The notes under the pieces were generated by a model, which saw nothing but the letters and a program-made list of their open reading frames with translations, was not told the DNA's origin and did not search any database. The position numbers were made by a program, and so were the translations under genes. 64,000 nucleotides of DNA from Pseudomonas viridiflava (GTDB lineage Bacteria > Pseudomonadota > Gammaproteobacteria > Pseudomonadales > Pseudomonadaceae): contig NZ_UPSE01000166.1 of assembly GCF_900573885.1 (NCBI RefSeq), forward strand, positions 52,281 through 116,280, given 5' to 3'. Below, piece after piece: positions 1 to 10,173 of this stretch; the first letter of the stretch is position 1; the number at the start of each line of letters is the position of its first letter.

Positions 1-2966
1 CCGGCGCTGGTCCATTCAGCGCGAATATCCGGTCGACCATTACCGTTGCGGTCGTTAAAACCACCCCATTTAGCGGCATACCACAACGGATCTTTAAGGA
101 GACTCGCTGCACCAGCGGTGCCTGGTGTAAAAATACGCGATGCGGTAAGCGGCAACGCCCGATTGTTGTTTACGCGAGTCCCGGTATCCAAGTAGTAGTT
201 TACGTCGGCCGTTTCCGCGGTGTCGGCATCTCGGACCTCAAGGTAAACACCATCTTTAGTAGTACCTGAAATGACATAGCCCATGTGCTGAATGATGCCG
301 CCAGCGGCGTAATCCGAGCTCATGTTTACCGTAAGAGTACCGTTAGAGTTAACTTGATAACTGTACCTGGCGATGGCGTCCATGTCGTAGTCGGCGCCTT
401 GCTCGGTGTCTTCGAAGTTCACTCGGAACACGCCGCTGGTCCGATCAGCCGAAATCGATTCAACATAGAAGTCCACGATCGCGTTTGTCGGCTGGTACTT
501 ATCTTTCGCAGCATCAATGGAGTTCCCGCCCACTGATTTGGCGAACGGCACTAATGTTATTTCTTGGTTACCAACTGGGATCTTCAACTGAGGTAACGGC
601 GACGCCAACGCCACAGAGAATGTGCTCATCTTCTGTTTGGAAGCAGCGTTAAGCGCTGTCTGGCGACCGTAATACGCGATCGCGGCGGAGTAATAACCGC
701 CGTATTTGGTCGGTTCTTCCGGTGCAAGGCCGCGAGTATTTCGGAAGGTCGTAGCCTCCTTGGCACTTGGCGCACCATCTTTCACTCCACCGGTTTCCCC
801 GATGAAGATAAGTTTTTTCGCACTATTGAATTCACCGTTCCAAATGGTATTGGACAAGCTGCCCACATCCAGACCGGCCATATCGGAGGTGAATCCGCTG
901 GCTTGCCAGAAAGAACCGGGGAGCTCGTCAGTGTCGTAAGACGGATTGATATCGCTGATTACTGTCTGCACTGGAGTTGAGCAAGAACGCACGCCGGTTT
1001 GCTGGTAGGGGTCGTCCCAAGTGGCGACTGGCAGGCTAAGTGCGGCATCATCAGTGGTAGAGCCGGAGTAAGTAAACGAGGAGGTTGCTGCACCTTTCCC
1101 AGCGAAATAGCGGGAAGCCTCGTACATCATCTCGGCAATCGGGTTGCCCCACATACGGCACTCGCCGGATTTGAGCTCCCGCGTGGTGATTCGGCCGCAA
1201 TTGGCATTGTATTCGCTGCCGTTGAAACCAATCAGTTTCAACTTGTCGATTGTCCGAATAATGCCGTTGACGCTCGTGAACACGCCAGTCCCTGCGTTGA
1301 TTTCATCGCTTATGTTAGTCACGGTGCGACGTAACACGCCACCACTCAGGTTCTTGGTATAGCTGCCAGTCAAGAGGCCAAAGCGCATCTTGGGATCGGT
1401 GCTGCTGGAAGCAGAAAACCCATAATCTTGCAAAAGCCCCACGGGCTTATGAGTAATGAGCGTATTGCGTCCACTTACAGTGCTGTAAGGAACGCAGTTG
1501 TCCTCGAGCAGATTAGCCACGCAGACCTTGTTACGCACCAGATAATCATCGCGAACGGGCGTCGGCAGGTCCCGCTTGTAAGACGAGAGTTTTAAGTTTA
1601 CGAAACGAGGGATATCAGTACTGCCAACGGTCGTGCGGTCGGGCCCGTAGGCTCCAGTTGTCGCTTTAGTGTAAGGAACAACCGCGCAGCCCGTTATTCC
1701 TGGGCCATTCCAGGTCAGGTAGTACTGATCACTTCCCGCCTCTTCTTCATAGCGAAACTCGACAGTGTGATCACCGACGCTAAGGTTAACGGTGCCCGAG
1801 TGAGCGGCGTCACACGTCGAATTGCTCAATCCATGCGCGCCAAAATATGAAGCGACGCTTACACCATCAATCAATACTTCAACCGCGTCGTCACCGTTTA
1901 CGTAAAACGTATAACTGCCGGCAGTGCCAATTTTAAGCTGCCCCTTAAGGACACTAACGTAGTTGTCCTCGTCCTTCGCGACAGTGGTACCCGGTCCGTT
2001 CAGGGTTTGGCTACCAACATACAAAATGCCGTTCTGCGGTTTATAGATGTAGTTCCGCGATACATTTATGCCATTGGGCACGGCGTTGGCCGGAACTGAC
2101 GAAACTCGCTGAATCAAAGCAGCAAATTCTGCACTGCTGGCTGGGTGAGTTTTATCGGTACCACCGGCTGTACAGGAAGGGCCGCTACCACCGTTCAAGC
2201 ACTTATCGCCTGCCACCGGCTGCTCAATCGAAACCCATTCCCAAATTCGATACGCCGCGTTTTGCAGCACCCGTAACTTTGGATCGTTTGACGTAGCAGC
2301 TGTAGAAGCGCCCAACGTTGTGTTGGCAAACAGATGGCGGCGGCCAGCAATAGGGGCAGTCAGTGGGGTGTAATCAGCGATGTCGTAACCGTCGATAGCC
2401 GCACTGGTGTACTCCTTACCCCAAGCGTGAGCATCTTGAGGAATGGAGCTGCGCTCTAGGATGGTTTCGCCAACGGCGCTAGAGGTGGTAGCAGTGTCGG
2501 TAGACCGTTTACCCCCATAAAGCACCTTGCGCAAAGCATCGATACGTGAGGTAGTCAGGTAGTTGAGGAAGTTACCGCTCCAATCACCTTGACCCGCAGT
2601 CACGCATCGACCGATATAAGCCTTGGAAGCGCCGTCAACTGGATCAGTCCAAGAACCCGTAGAACCAACGGAAATCGGGACAAATACACTGCTGCTGTAG
2701 TTGTAGCATTTCGCCGAATCGAAGTAACCGAAGTACGTGATGCTCGGTTTAAAACGCACATCCAGCAGCGAGTCGCCGTCCAGGTCGGAGGCATCGTTAT
2801 ACGCCTCGTTGTATAACTTGTGGTCCCGGCCCATCACAAGCATGTTGAGCGGGGTTACCTGGCGAGACGTATAAAGCGGCCCCTGGGCAATATCGCTAGC
2901 CTGCACGATGGGCGCAGACATTGCCGCGAGCAGGGAGGACGCTGTCAGCAACTGACTGAGTTTCAT
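1..2966 (-). CDS. pilY1: PilY1-type type IV pilus tip/adhesion protein with PA14 domain (3' end beyond window)
   Basis: An open frame of 988 codons runs from ATG at 2966 to the left edge without a stop, so the C-terminal part is missing. PilY1 proteins sit at the pilus tip, counteract retraction and act in adhesion and surface sensing. The N-terminus is a Sec signal peptide (cleavage near residue 23, VQAS). An Asp-rich calcium-loop-like motif, DLDGDSLLD, lies at residues 61-69. The block WSGNFLNYLTTSRIDALRKV is typical of this PilY1 class. Residues about 315-425 resemble a PA14 beta-sandwich (GSYTFYVNGDDAVEVLIDG, then GDHTVEFRYEEEAG). The PilY1 beta-propeller expected further on is cut off; the last visible block, WYAAKWGGFNDRNGNG, normally precedes it. 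It is the last visible gene of the minor-pilin operon and starts 16 nt after pilX. Confidence 0.9.
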   Translation of the reverse strand, partial: MKLSQLLTASSLLAAMSAPIVQASDIAQGPLYTSRQVTPLNMLVMGRDHKLYNEAYNDASDLDGDSLLDVRFKPSITYFGYFDSAKCYNYSSSVFVPISVGSTGSWTDPVDGASKAYIGRCVTAGQGDWSGNFLNYLTTSRIDALRKVLYGGKRSTDTATTSSAVGETILERSSIPQDAHAWGKEYTSAAIDGYDIADYTPLTAPIAGRRHLFANTTLGASTAATSNDPKLRVLQNAAYRIWEWVSIEQPVAGDKCLNGGSGPSCTAGGTDKTHPASSAEFAALIQRVSSVPANAVPNGINVSRNYIYKPQNGILYVGSQTLNGPGTTVAKDEDNYVSVLKGQLKIGTAGSYTFYVNGDDAVEVLIDGVSVASYFGAHGLSNSTCDAAHSGTVNLSVGDHTVEFRYEEEAGSDQYYLTWNGPGITGCAVVPYTKATTGAYGPDRTTVGSTDIPRFVNLKLSSYKRDLPTPVRDDYLVRNKVCVANLLEDNCVPYSTVSGRNTLITHKPVGLLQDYGFSASSSTDPKMRFGLLTGSYTKNLSGGVLRRTVTNISDEINAGTGVFTSVNGIIRTIDKLKLIGFNGSEYNANCGRITTRELKSGECRMWGNPIAEMMYEASRYFAGKGAATSSFTYSGSTTDDAALSLPVATWDDPYQQTGVRSCSTPVQTVISDINPSYDTDELPGSFWQASGFTSDMAGLDVGSLSNTIWNGEFNSAKKLIFIGETGGVKDGAPSAKEATTFRNTRGLAPEEPTKYGGYYSAAIAYYGRQTALNAASKQKMSTFSVALASPLPQLKIPVGNQEITLVPFAKSVGGNSIDAAKDKYQPTNAIVDFYVESISADRTSGVFRVNFEDTEQGADYDMDAIARYSYQVNSNGTLTVNMSSDYAAGGIIQHMGYVISGTTKDGVYLEVRDADTAETADVNYYLDTGTRVNNNRALPLTASRIFTPGTAGAASLLKDPLWYAAKWGGFNDRNGNGRPDIRAEWTSA

Positions 2967-2982
2967 GCTAATAACACCCCAC

Positions 2983-3420
2983 TCAAGGACGGAAAGTAGA
3001 TTGCAGAACCACGCGATTGGTATCCGCGCGGCCGTAGCCAAGGCCAGTAATACGGAACGTATTATTGGAATTCGGAATTGCTTCAACATAGTAGTAAGCC
3101 TTCGCGCCGCTTACTGGCTGAACCAAGCACCATGAGCTAGCCGCGTTACATGCTGTAGACGAAGGCTCCGCCGAATAGTCAACCGCACTCGTCGTTGCGT
3201 AAGTTGCCGGGTTGGTTTTAACACTCAACTCGCCTGCACGAAGCGCAGCCTCGGCAAGTTGGAAAGCGCGGTTCTTTTCTGCCGCGTTGCCAGCCATTTT
3301 TTCTTGAAGCGTAGAGCTCTGCATGGCAGACAAGCCAAGCACCGTAAGCAAAAGTAGAAATACCAGGCTAATAATAAGGGCAGAGCCGGTTTGCTGTGAG
3401 GGACGTCGAATAAAGGTCAT
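2983..3420 (-). CDS. pilX: Type IV pilus minor pilin PilX
   Basis: A 145-residue pseudopilin, a component of the minor-pilin complex that primes type IV pilus assembly together with PilV, PilW, FimT/FimU and PilY1. After a short basic leader, QQTGSALIISLVFLLLLTVL forms the hydrophobic N-terminal helix, followed by AMQSSTLQEKMAGN, a PilX hallmark. The leader is atypical for a prepilin because the +5 glutamate is absent, as is usual in PilX/GspK-like pseudopilins. I place the start at ATG 3420, two bases after the pilW stop. A TTG two codons upstream (3426), overlapping that stop, is an alternative. Confidence 0.92.
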   Translation of the reverse strand: MTFIRRPSQQTGSALIISLVFLLLLTVLGLSAMQSSTLQEKMAGNAAEKNRAFQLAEAALRAGELSVKTNPATYATTSAVDYSAEPSSTACNAASSWCLVQPVSGAKAYYYVEAIPNSNNTFRITGLGYGRADTNRVVLQSTFRP

Positions 3421-3422
3421 GT

Positions 3423-4181
3423 TCAAGGCAACCTGTTGCGAATGGCGATTAGCGACCTGAATGTTTGAGTACCCGCGTGTTCACTGGTGAGAGTTAGGGT
3501 CACCTTGACGCTTTTAACCTCGCTCCAGTCGCTGGGCGTTGTTTCGTAAGCGGTAACGTAGTCGCCATCGCCGGTACCGAACTCAAACGCGAGCGCCTGT
3601 ACGTTATCGATCAGATCCACACCATTCTTCTGAACTTTGCTGTTGCTCAGTTGGTAAGTAACTGTCGAGAGTTCAAACACCTCGGTACCGGCGGCGAAGC
3701 CGCTGGGCATTCCAACGGGCTCCATCATGAACAGCTCAGCACGCGTGCAGTTTGCTGCCAGAAGCGGACCGAGTGTGCTCATACCGGTCAGATCCACGGC
3801 GGCGCTCGCGGGGACAACTCGACGTCGGCCCGGATCTGGATTAAGGAATTTAACCGTAAGCACCCCATTCGCAAGCACTACGGCGTCGTCAGCCAGGGTG
3901 TTGTATGCGCTGTTTTGCGTAGCATTGGTGAGGGTTACTTTATTTGAGCAACCCCAATAACCAACCATTCGCAAGTCGTGGGAAATTTGCTCAAACACGA
4001 AACGCGCGTTTTCCTGCATACGTGACTGCTCATCTTGCGCGACATACAACTGGCGCTGCCCGAGGAAAACTTCGATCACGGCAAGTCCAATCACCAGGCT
4101 CAGCCCCATGGCGATCAACAATTCGACTAAGCCAACCCCCCGCTCGCCCCGAGGGACCGCATATGCTTTTGCCATGATCAT
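3423..4181 (-). CDS. pilW: Type IV pilus minor pilin PilW
   Basis: A 252-residue PilW-family pseudopilin. The leader ends in ERG and is followed by VGLVELLIAMGLSLVIGLAV, with Glu at +5 and a hydrophobic spine, as expected for PilD cleavage and methylation. The downstream motif QSRMQENARFVFEQISHDLR and the block MVGYWGCSNK are characteristic of PilW. Its ATG overlaps the pilV stop (ATGA at 4178-4181), implying translational coupling. A second in-frame ATG lies two codons in. It acts with PilV, PilX and PilY1 at the pilus tip. Confidence 0.94.
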   Translation of the reverse strand: MIMAKAYAVPRGERGVGLVELLIAMGLSLVIGLAVIEVFLGQRQLYVAQDEQSRMQENARFVFEQISHDLRMVGYWGCSNKVTLTNATQNSAYNTLADDAVVLANGVLTVKFLNPDPGRRRVVPASAAVDLTGMSTLGPLLAANCTRAELFMMEPVGMPSGFAAGTEVFELSTVTYQLSNSKVQKNGVDLIDNVQALAFEFGTGDGDYVTAYETTPSDWSEVKSVKVTLTLTSEHAGTQTFRSLIAIRNRLP

Positions 4182-4654
4182 TCCAGTACGGTCGTGTAGG
4201 TGAAAGTGGTGGCAGCCGCATTCTGTGCCGTGCGCGCCAGGTCCTTGATCCCGATGGTGACGGTCACCGTGTCTCCATCAATAACCACTGAACTCAGCTC
4301 CTCACCTTTAATCAACGCCAGTTGCTCCAGCCACTCGTACATGTCCTTGTCGTAAATCGCAGTGGCGCTTTCTGAAGGGCCTGACGCCCCAGCAGCGTGT
4401 GCATACGATGCCGCATTGGACTTGTTCGCCCTTATGCGCTCGACGATGTCGTAAGCAAGAAAGGTAGCGTGCGATCGCCACTTGGCACTCTCGGCAAATT
4501 TGATCGACTGCAACTGCATGGCGGCCATGCCTAACATGCCGATAACCAGCACGAGCACGGCGATCAACACTTCGATAAGCGTCATGCCGCACTGCGCTTT
4601 GCCGCTGTGCAGTAACGGTTTTCCTGGTTTTCGCATGACTACTCTCATGTTCAT
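4178..4654 (-). CDS. pilV: Type IV pilus minor pilin PilV
   Basis: A 158-residue PilV-family minor pilin. A rather long basic leader ends KAQCG, followed by MTLIEVLIAVLVLVIGMLG (Glu at +5, then the hydrophobic helix) and MAAMQLQSIKFAESA, typical of PilV. The start ATG overlaps the stop of the upstream fimT gene (ATGA, 4651-4654), and its own stop overlaps the pilW start, so the four pseudopilin genes are tightly coupled. An internal ATG seven codons in would shorten the leader. Confidence 0.93.
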   Translation of the reverse strand: MNMRVVMRKPGKPLLHSGKAQCGMTLIEVLIAVLVLVIGMLGMAAMQLQSIKFAESAKWRSHATFLAYDIVERIRANKSNAASYAHAAGASGPSESATAIYDKDMYEWLEQLALIKGEELSSVVIDGDTVTVTIGIKDLARTAQNAAATTFTYTTVLE

Positions 4655-5157
4655 GGAGCCACTGTGCAGGCGGCGATATTTAAGCGACCTGTGCCATACA
4701 CTGTCAGCGCACGGCCAGTATCCGGATCGCAGCTGCCGTCAGCGAAATACGTGATAACCACGTCGTTCGACCCGGAGCGGTAGCCGCCTGAGGTGAAGGC
4801 AAAAGTGGATACGTCGGCATTGCTAATTTTTACCGACAACGCAGAACTCGCCTGCGCGGCTTGAAATTCTCGCAGGACGGCACCGGTGCAAGTCGCGCCC
4901 GCATCATCAACACGCACTTTCCAGCCGTTCTTCCACGCTCCACCGTTTGTTGAAGGCGTTACGCAAACGTTGCGGCCCCGAGCTACCGCCTCGGAGCGGG
5001 CATAGGCGATTGTGGTGGTCAGCGCACTGATGTCGGATGCAGCACGATTTTTACGAATCATGGTGGCGAAGCTCGGAATGGCGAGTGCCAACAAAATTGC
5101 GGCGACCACAACCGTAACCATCAGCTCTACGAGAGTGAATCCTCTGACCTTGCGCAT
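4651..5157 (-). CDS. fimT: GspH/FimT-family pseudopilin
   Basis: First gene of the minor-pilin operon. The prepilin leader MRKVRG precedes FTLVELMVTVVVAAILLALA (Glu at +5). The globular domain carries the GspH/FimT signature: ARSEAVARGRNVCV and, further on, FFADGSCDP-like residues (YFADGSCDPDTGRALTVYG). I chose ATG 5157 (168 residues) over the ATG at 5175. An AAGGA ribosome-binding site lies seven bases before 5157, and the resulting six-residue leader fits PilD substrates. Only one GspH-type gene is present here, whereas PAO1 from memory has both fimT and fimU, so this could equally be the fimU counterpart. Confidence 0.88.
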   Translation of the reverse strand: MRKVRGFTLVELMVTVVVAAILLALAIPSFATMIRKNRAASDISALTTTIAYARSEAVARGRNVCVTPSTNGGAWKNGWKVRVDDAGATCTGAVLREFQAAQASSALSVKISNADVSTFAFTSGGYRSGSNDVVITYFADGSCDPDTGRALTVYGTGRLNIAACTVAP

Positions 5158-5326
5158 GGAATTTTCCTTTTTCATGCGCGCAATGTAGGAAAGTTCTTAG
5201 CAACAGTCTTAGCAACGGCGATGACCGGCCGTAATCGCCGATGTTCGGCATATACGGTGGCGTAGCCGTCCAAAGTGGCAAACGGCCAGAGCAGGATTCG
5301 GTGCTAAAAACCGCAGATGAAGGCGT

Positions 5327-5361
5327 AAAAAAACCACCGAGGCCAGATGCCACCGATGGTT
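5327..5361 (-). terminator. Probable intrinsic terminator of ispH
   Basis: On the minus strand an 8-bp stem (AACCATCG with CGGTGGTT, one G-U pair) is followed directly by a run of seven T residues. It lies about 20 bases after the ispH stop, separating ispH from the pilin operon. Confidence 0.6.
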
Positions 5362-5381
5362 ATCGTCGTTACAAGCGCGGA

Positions 5382-6329
5382 TTATTCGACAGTGCGAATT
5401 CGCAACTCCTTCGGCATCGAAAACGTAACATTCTCCGGCCGCCCTTCCAGCTCTTCAGCGCCCGTCGCGCCCCACTCTCTCAACTTCTGCACAACACCAA
5501 GCACAAGCACCTCAGGCGCCGAAGCCCCTGCGGTAATCCCGATACGCGCTTTGCCTTCAAACCACCCCTGCTGCAAATCCTCAGCCCCATCGATCAGGTA
5601 AGCCGGCGTGCCCAGGCGCTCGGAAAGTTCGCGCAGGCGGTTGGAGTTGGAGCTGTTGGGGCTGCCGACGACAAGCACCACGTCGCACTCGCTGGCGAGC
5701 TGTTTGACGGCGTCTTGACGGTTTTGGGTGGCGTAGCAGATGTCGTCTTTGCGCGGGCCGCCGATGCTGGGGAAGCGGCTGCGCAGGGCGTCGATGACGC
5801 GGCTCGTGTCGTCCATCGACAGCGTGGTCTGGGTGACGAAGGCCAGGGTTTCGGGGTTGCGCACTTGTAGGTTGGCGACATCTGTTTCGTCTTCAACCAG
5901 GTAGATGGCGCCGCCATTGCTGGCGTCGTATTGGCCCATGGTGCCTTCGACTTCCGGGTGGCCGGCGTGGCCGATGAGGATGCATTCGCGGCCGTCGCGG
6001 CTGTAGCGGGCGACTTCGATGTGCACTTTGGTCACCAGCGGGCATGTCGCGTCGAATACTTTGAGGCCGCGCGATTCAGCTTCTTTGCGTACAGCTTGGG
6101 AAACGCCGTGGGCGCTGAAGATGACGATGACGTTGTCGGGCACCTGGTCCAGCTCTTCGACGAAAATGGCGCCGCGGGCGCGCAGGTCTTCGACGACGAA
6201 TTTGTTGTGGACCACTTCGTGGCGAACGTAAATCGGCGGGCCGAATACTTCGAGGGCGCGGTTGACGATTTCAATCGCGCGGTCAACGCCGGCGCAGAAG
6301 CCGCGCGGGTTGGCGAGTTTGATTTGCAT
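5382..6329 (-). CDS. ispH: 4-hydroxy-3-methylbut-2-enyl diphosphate reductase
   Basis: IspH (LytB) performs the last step of the MEP isoprenoid pathway, reducing HMBPP to IPP and DMAPP with an iron-sulfur cluster. The three cluster cysteines are visible at C12 (PRGFCAGV), C96 (FDATCPLV) and about C198 ([10 protein letters not shown]). The substrate-binding motifs EVVHNK and [10 protein letters not shown] are also present. The length of 315 residues fits the family. The chosen start, [11 protein letters not shown], is the family start; an upstream ATG at 6344 would add five residues. The gene follows fkpB by 64 nt on the minus strand in the ileS-lspA-fkpB-ispH order common in Proteobacteria. 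Confidence 0.97.
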   Translation of the reverse strand: MQIKLANPRGFCAGVDRAIEIVNRALEVFGPPIYVRHEVVHNKFVVEDLRARGAIFVEELDQVPDNVIVIFSAHGVSQAVRKEAESRGLKVFDATCPLVTKVHIEVARYSRDGRECILIGHAGHPEVEGTMGQYDASNGGAIYLVEDETDVANLQVRNPETLAFVTQTTLSMDDTSRVIDALRSRFPSIGGPRKDDICYATQNRQDAVKQLASECDVVLVVGSPNSSNSNRLRELSERLGTPAYLIDGAEDLQQGWFEGKARIGITAGASAPEVLVLGVVQKLREWGATGAEELEGRPENVTFSMPKELRIRTVE

Positions 6330-6393
6330 GGCTGTTTCTTGCATGGGGCTTCTCTCTGTCCGCCCCGAGGGCAGGTGCCAGGTTACCGGCGGG

Positions 6394-6837
6394 TCAGGCC
6401 GGTTTGACGTCGATGATTTCGACCTGAAAGCTCAGGGTCTTGCCAGCGAGTGGGTGGTTGAAGTCGATGGTGACCTGATTGTCATCAAAGGCTTTGACCA
6501 CGCCGGGCAGCTCGGTGTTGGCGGCGTCGTTGAAGATCACCAGCAGCCCGTCCGACAGCTCCATGCCTTCGAATTGCGAACGCGGCATTACTTGTACGTT
6601 TTGCGGGTTGGGCTGGCCGAAGCCGTGCTCCGGTTCCACTTGCAGGGTGCGCTTGTCGCCAGCCTTCAGGCCGAACAAGGCGGCTTCAAAGCCGGGCAAC
6701 AGGTTGCCGTCACCGACTTTGAAGGTGGCCGGTTTCTTGTCGAAGGTGCTGTCGACCACATCACCGTTTTCCAGGTTCAGGGCGAAGTGCAGGGTGACTT
6801 GTTTGTCCGGGCCGATACGCAGGGCGTCGTCAGTCAT
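6394..6837 (-). CDS. fkpB: FKBP-type peptidyl-prolyl cis-trans isomerase, SlyD/FkpB-like
   Basis: A 147-residue SlpA/FkpB-type isomerase. The FKBP core is interrupted by the insert-in-flap domain. Visible signatures are [32 protein letters not shown], the flap-domain residues [15 protein letters not shown] and the closing [17 protein letters not shown]. These proteins are cytosolic or translation-associated chaperone-isomerases. It lacks the His-rich metal-binding tail of SlyD. The ATG at 6837 overlaps the end of lspA by 8 nt; a longer frame reading upstream through lspA is not coding. Confidence 0.94.
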   Translation of the reverse strand: MTDDALRIGPDKQVTLHFALNLENGDVVDSTFDKKPATFKVGDGNLLPGFEAALFGLKAGDKRTLQVEPEHGFGQPNPQNVQVMPRSQFEGMELSDGLLVIFNDAANTELPGVVKAFDDNQVTIDFNHPLAGKTLSFQVEIIDVKPA

Positions 6838-7339
6838 GGGCGGGCTCTCCGGCTTTTTTGCTTTTGAACATGTCCAGGGCCAGCAACACGGCGCCGACGG
6901 AGATAGCGCTATCGGCGATGTTGAAGGCCGGGAAGTACCAGCGGTTCTGCCAGTGCACGAGGATAAAGTCGATGACATGGCCGAGCACGATTCGGTCGTA
7001 CAGGTTGCCCAGCGCGCCGCCGAGCACCAGCGACAGGGCCACGGCGAGCAGGGTTTCTTCAGGTTTGAGGCGCTTGAGCCAGACCACCAGCGTGGCACTG
7101 ACGGCTACGGCAATCAGGGCAAACAGCCAGCGCTGCCAGCCAGAGCTGTCGGCCAGAAAACTGAAGGCAGCGCCGGTGTTGTAGGCCAGCGTCCAGCTGA
7201 ACAGGTCGGGAATGATCACGATTTGCTGGTACAGGGTCAGGCTGTTTTCAAAGTAAAGCTTGGTGGCCTGATCGAGGATCAGCACCACCAGGCTCAGCCA
7301 CAGCCACGACAAACGACCGAGACGGCTGGTGTTAGGCAT
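6830..7339 (-). CDS. lspA: Lipoprotein signal peptidase (signal peptidase II)
   Basis: LspA is an inner-membrane aspartyl protease that cleaves the signal peptide of diacylglyceryl-modified prolipoproteins. The 169-residue protein has four predicted membrane segments. The catalytic pair is visible: D124 in GHVIDFILV and D143 in FNIADSAI. Conserved DQATK and [10 protein letters not shown] blocks are also present. Its start overlaps the ileS stop by 8 nt and its end overlaps fkpB, indicating one transcription unit. Substrates encoded in this window would include LolB, the TPR lipoprotein and TssJ. Confidence 0.97.
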   Translation of the reverse strand: MPNTSRLGRLSWLWLSLVVLILDQATKLYFENSLTLYQQIVIIPDLFSWTLAYNTGAAFSFLADSSGWQRWLFALIAVAVSATLVVWLKRLKPEETLLAVALSLVLGGALGNLYDRIVLGHVIDFILVHWQNRWYFPAFNIADSAISVGAVLLALDMFKSKKAGEPAHD

Positions 7340-10163
7340 AGTGACGAACCTCGCCGGCGCCGCTGATGTTGTCGACGCAGCGCCCGCAGATTTCCGGGTG
7401 CTCCGGGTTCACGCCGACGTCTTCGCGGCAGTGCCAGCAGCGCGCGCACTTGGCGTGAGCTGATTTCATCACTTTGAGTTTCAGACCGGCGACCTCGGTT
7501 ACCACGGCGTCGGCTGGCGCGCTGGCCAAAGGCGCTACGGCAGCGGTCGAAGTGATCAGCACGAAGCGCAGCTCATTGCTGAGTTTGCTCAGGTCGCTGA
7601 CCAGCGCGTCTTCGGCGTACAGGGTCACTTCGGCTTGCAAGTTGCCGCCGATGGCTTTGGCGGCGCGCTGGTTTTCCATCTCCTTGTTCACGGCCACTTT
7701 CACGGCCATGACGCGCTCCCAGTAAGCGCGGTCCAATTCGAAGCCTTCGGGCAGCGCGGTGAGCCCTTCGTACCAGGTGTTGAGCATCACCGATTCGTTG
7801 CGCTCGCCCGGCAGGTATTCCCACAGCTCGTCGGCGGTGAACGCCAGAATCGGCGCGATCCAGCGCACCAGCGCTTCAGCGATGTGGAACAACGCGGTCT
7901 GGCACGAGCGGCGTGCCTGGCTGTCGCTGGCGGTGGTGTACTGGCGGTCTTTGATGATGTCCAGGTAGAAGCCGCCCAGCTCCTGCACGCAGAAGTTGTG
8001 CACCTTGGAGTACACGTTCCAGAAGCGGTATTCGCCGTAGTGTTCCTGCAGCTCGTTTTGCAGCAGCAGGGCACGGTCGACGGCCCAACGGTCCAGCGCC
8101 AGCATGTCTTCGGCCGGCAGCAGATCGGTGGCCGGGTTAAAGCCGCTGAGGTTGGAAAGCAGGAAACGCGCGGTGTTACGGATGCGGCGATAGGCATCGG
8201 CGCTGCGTTGCAGAATCTGATCGGAAACAGCCATCTCACCGGAGTAATCGGTGGCCGAAACCCACAGACGCATGATGTCGGCGCCCAGGGTGTCGTTGAC
8301 CTTTTGTGGCGCGACGACGTTGCCCAGCGACTTGGACATTTTGCGACCGTTTTCGTCGACGGTAAAACCGTGGGTCAGCAGTTCGCGATACGGAGCGTGG
8401 TCGTCCAGCATGCAGCCGGTGAGCAACGAGGAGTGGAACCAGCCGCGGTGCTGGTCGGAACCTTCCAGGTACAGGTCGGCACGCGGGCCGGACTCATGGC
8501 CCATCGGGTGCGAACCACGCAACACGTGCCAGTGCGTAGTGCCGGAGTCGAACCAGACGTCGAGGGTGTCGCTGATTTTGTCGTAATTGCCGGCTTCGTC
8601 GCCCAGCAGTTCAGTCGGGTCGAGCTTGAACCAGGCTTCGATGCCTTCGTGCTCAACGCGTTTGGCCACTTCTTCCATCAGCTCGACGGTGCGCGGGTGC
8701 AGTTCACCGGTGGCTTTGTCGAGGAAGAACGGGATCGGCACGCCCCAGTTGCGCTGACGCGAGATGCACCAGTCCGGGCGGTTGGCGATCATCGAATGCA
8801 GGCGCGCCTGGCCCCAGGCCGGCACGAACTGGGTGTCTTCGATGGCTTTTACTGCGCGTTGGCGCAGGGTGTCGCCGGTGTTGGGCTGTTTGTCCATGCC
8901 AACGAACCACTGCGCGGTGGCGCGGTAGATCAGCGGGGACTTGTGGCGCCAGCAGTGCATGTAGCTGTGGCTGATGGTTTCGGTGTGCATCAGCGCGCCC
9001 ACTTCGCTGAGTTTTTCAACGATGGCGGGGTTGGCTTTCCAGATGAACTGGCCACCGAAGAACGGCAGCGACTCAACGTACACGCCGTTGCTTCGCACGG
9101 GCGTGAGGATGTCGTCGTTGACCATGCCGTAGCGCTTGCAGGTCACGAAGTCGTCTTCGCCGTAGGCCGGGGCGGAGTGAACCACGCCGGTGCCGGCGCC
9201 CAACTCGACGTACTCGGCCAGGTAGACCGGCGAGAGGCGATCATAGAACGGGTGACGGAAGTCGATCAGCTCCAGGGCAGCACCGGGCGCAGTGGCAATT
9301 ACCGAACCTTGCACGCCGTAGCGGGCCAGGCAGGCTTGCACCAGCTCTTCAGCGAGGATCAGCAGCTTGTCGCCAACATCGACCAGCGCGTAGGTGAACT
9401 CGGGGTGAACGTTGAGCGCCTGGTTGGCCGGGATGGTCCACGGGGTGGTGGTCCAGATGACGATGGCGGCCGGTTTGCTCAGCGCTGGCAGACCAAATGC
9501 GGCGGCCAGTTTGGCCTCATCGGCAATCGGGAAAGCGACGTCGATGGTCGAGGATTTTTTGTCCTGGTATTCCACTTCGGCTTCAGCCAGGGCCGAGCCG
9601 CAATCGAAGCACCAGTTAACCGGTTTCAGACCTTTGAATACGAAACCGCCTTTGACCATTTCAGCCAGGGCGCGGATTTCGCCGGCTTCGTTGGCGAAGT
9701 CCATGGTTTTGTACGGGTTGTCCCAATCGCCCAACACGCCAAGGCGAATGAATTCGGCCTTCTGTCCTTCCACCTGCTCGGCGGCATAGGCGCGGCACAG
9801 TTCGCGGGTTTTGTCGGCAGGCAGGTTTTTACCGTGGGTCACTTCCACTTTGTGCTCGATGGGCAGGCCGTGGCAGTCCCAGCCGGGCACGTACGGCGCG
9901 TCGAAACCGGACAGGGTTTTCGAGCGCACGATCATGTCTTTGAGAATCTTGTTAACCGCGTGACCGATGTGAATGGTGCCGTTGGCATAGGGCGGGCCAT
10001 CGTGCAGCACGAACTTGGGCCGATCCTTACCAATCTCACGCAGCTTCTGGTACAGGCCAATGCTGTCCCAGCGCTGCAGAATCTGCGGTTCGCGCTGTGG
10101 CAGGCCGGCCTTCATTGGGAAGGCGGTATCCGGAAGGTTTAGCGTGGCTTTGTAGTCGGTCAT
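7332..10163 (-). CDS. ileS: Isoleucyl-tRNA synthetase
   Basis: A 943-residue class I aminoacyl-tRNA synthetase charging tRNA-Ile, with an editing domain that removes mischarged valine. Seen: HIGH at residues 65-68 (GTIHIGHAV), KMSKS near residue 607 ([12 protein letters not shown]), the editing-domain block [15 protein letters not shown], and a C-terminal zinc finger with two C-x2-C pairs (CARCWHC and CGRC). The start at ATG 10163 ([13 protein letters not shown]) matches the family. The frame stays open 19 codons further upstream into ribF-proximal sequence, but that part looks noncoding. The gene is 10 nt downstream of ribF and overlaps lspA. No T-box leader was seen. Confidence 0.98.
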   Translation of the reverse strand: MTDYKATLNLPDTAFPMKAGLPQREPQILQRWDSIGLYQKLREIGKDRPKFVLHDGPPYANGTIHIGHAVNKILKDMIVRSKTLSGFDAPYVPGWDCHGLPIEHKVEVTHGKNLPADKTRELCRAYAAEQVEGQKAEFIRLGVLGDWDNPYKTMDFANEAGEIRALAEMVKGGFVFKGLKPVNWCFDCGSALAEAEVEYQDKKSSTIDVAFPIADEAKLAAAFGLPALSKPAAIVIWTTTPWTIPANQALNVHPEFTYALVDVGDKLLILAEELVQACLARYGVQGSVIATAPGAALELIDFRHPFYDRLSPVYLAEYVELGAGTGVVHSAPAYGEDDFVTCKRYGMVNDDILTPVRSNGVYVESLPFFGGQFIWKANPAIVEKLSEVGALMHTETISHSYMHCWRHKSPLIYRATAQWFVGMDKQPNTGDTLRQRAVKAIEDTQFVPAWGQARLHSMIANRPDWCISRQRNWGVPIPFFLDKATGELHPRTVELMEEVAKRVEHEGIEAWFKLDPTELLGDEAGNYDKISDTLDVWFDSGTTHWHVLRGSHPMGHESGPRADLYLEGSDQHRGWFHSSLLTGCMLDDHAPYRELLTHGFTVDENGRKMSKSLGNVVAPQKVNDTLGADIMRLWVSATDYSGEMAVSDQILQRSADAYRRIRNTARFLLSNLSGFNPATDLLPAEDMLALDRWAVDRALLLQNELQEHYGEYRFWNVYSKVHNFCVQELGGFYLDIIKDRQYTTASDSQARRSCQTALFHIAEALVRWIAPILAFTADELWEYLPGERNESVMLNTWYEGLTALPEGFELDRAYWERVMAVKVAVNKEMENQRAAKAIGGNLQAEVTLYAEDALVSDLSKLSNELRFVLITSTAAVAPLASAPADAVVTEVAGLKLKVMKSAHAKCARCWHCREDVGVNPEHPEICGRCVDNISGAGEVRHYA

Positions 10164-10173
10164 TTCAGGCTCT

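Noticed and set aside
6838..7098. Upstream extension of fkpB into lspA
   Set aside because: The added residues are an out-of-frame reading of LspA; the FKBP family start is at 6837.
7635..10142. 835-codon open frame on the plus strand
   Set aside because: Fully antisense to ileS, no recognisable domain, composition of a GC-rich shadow frame.
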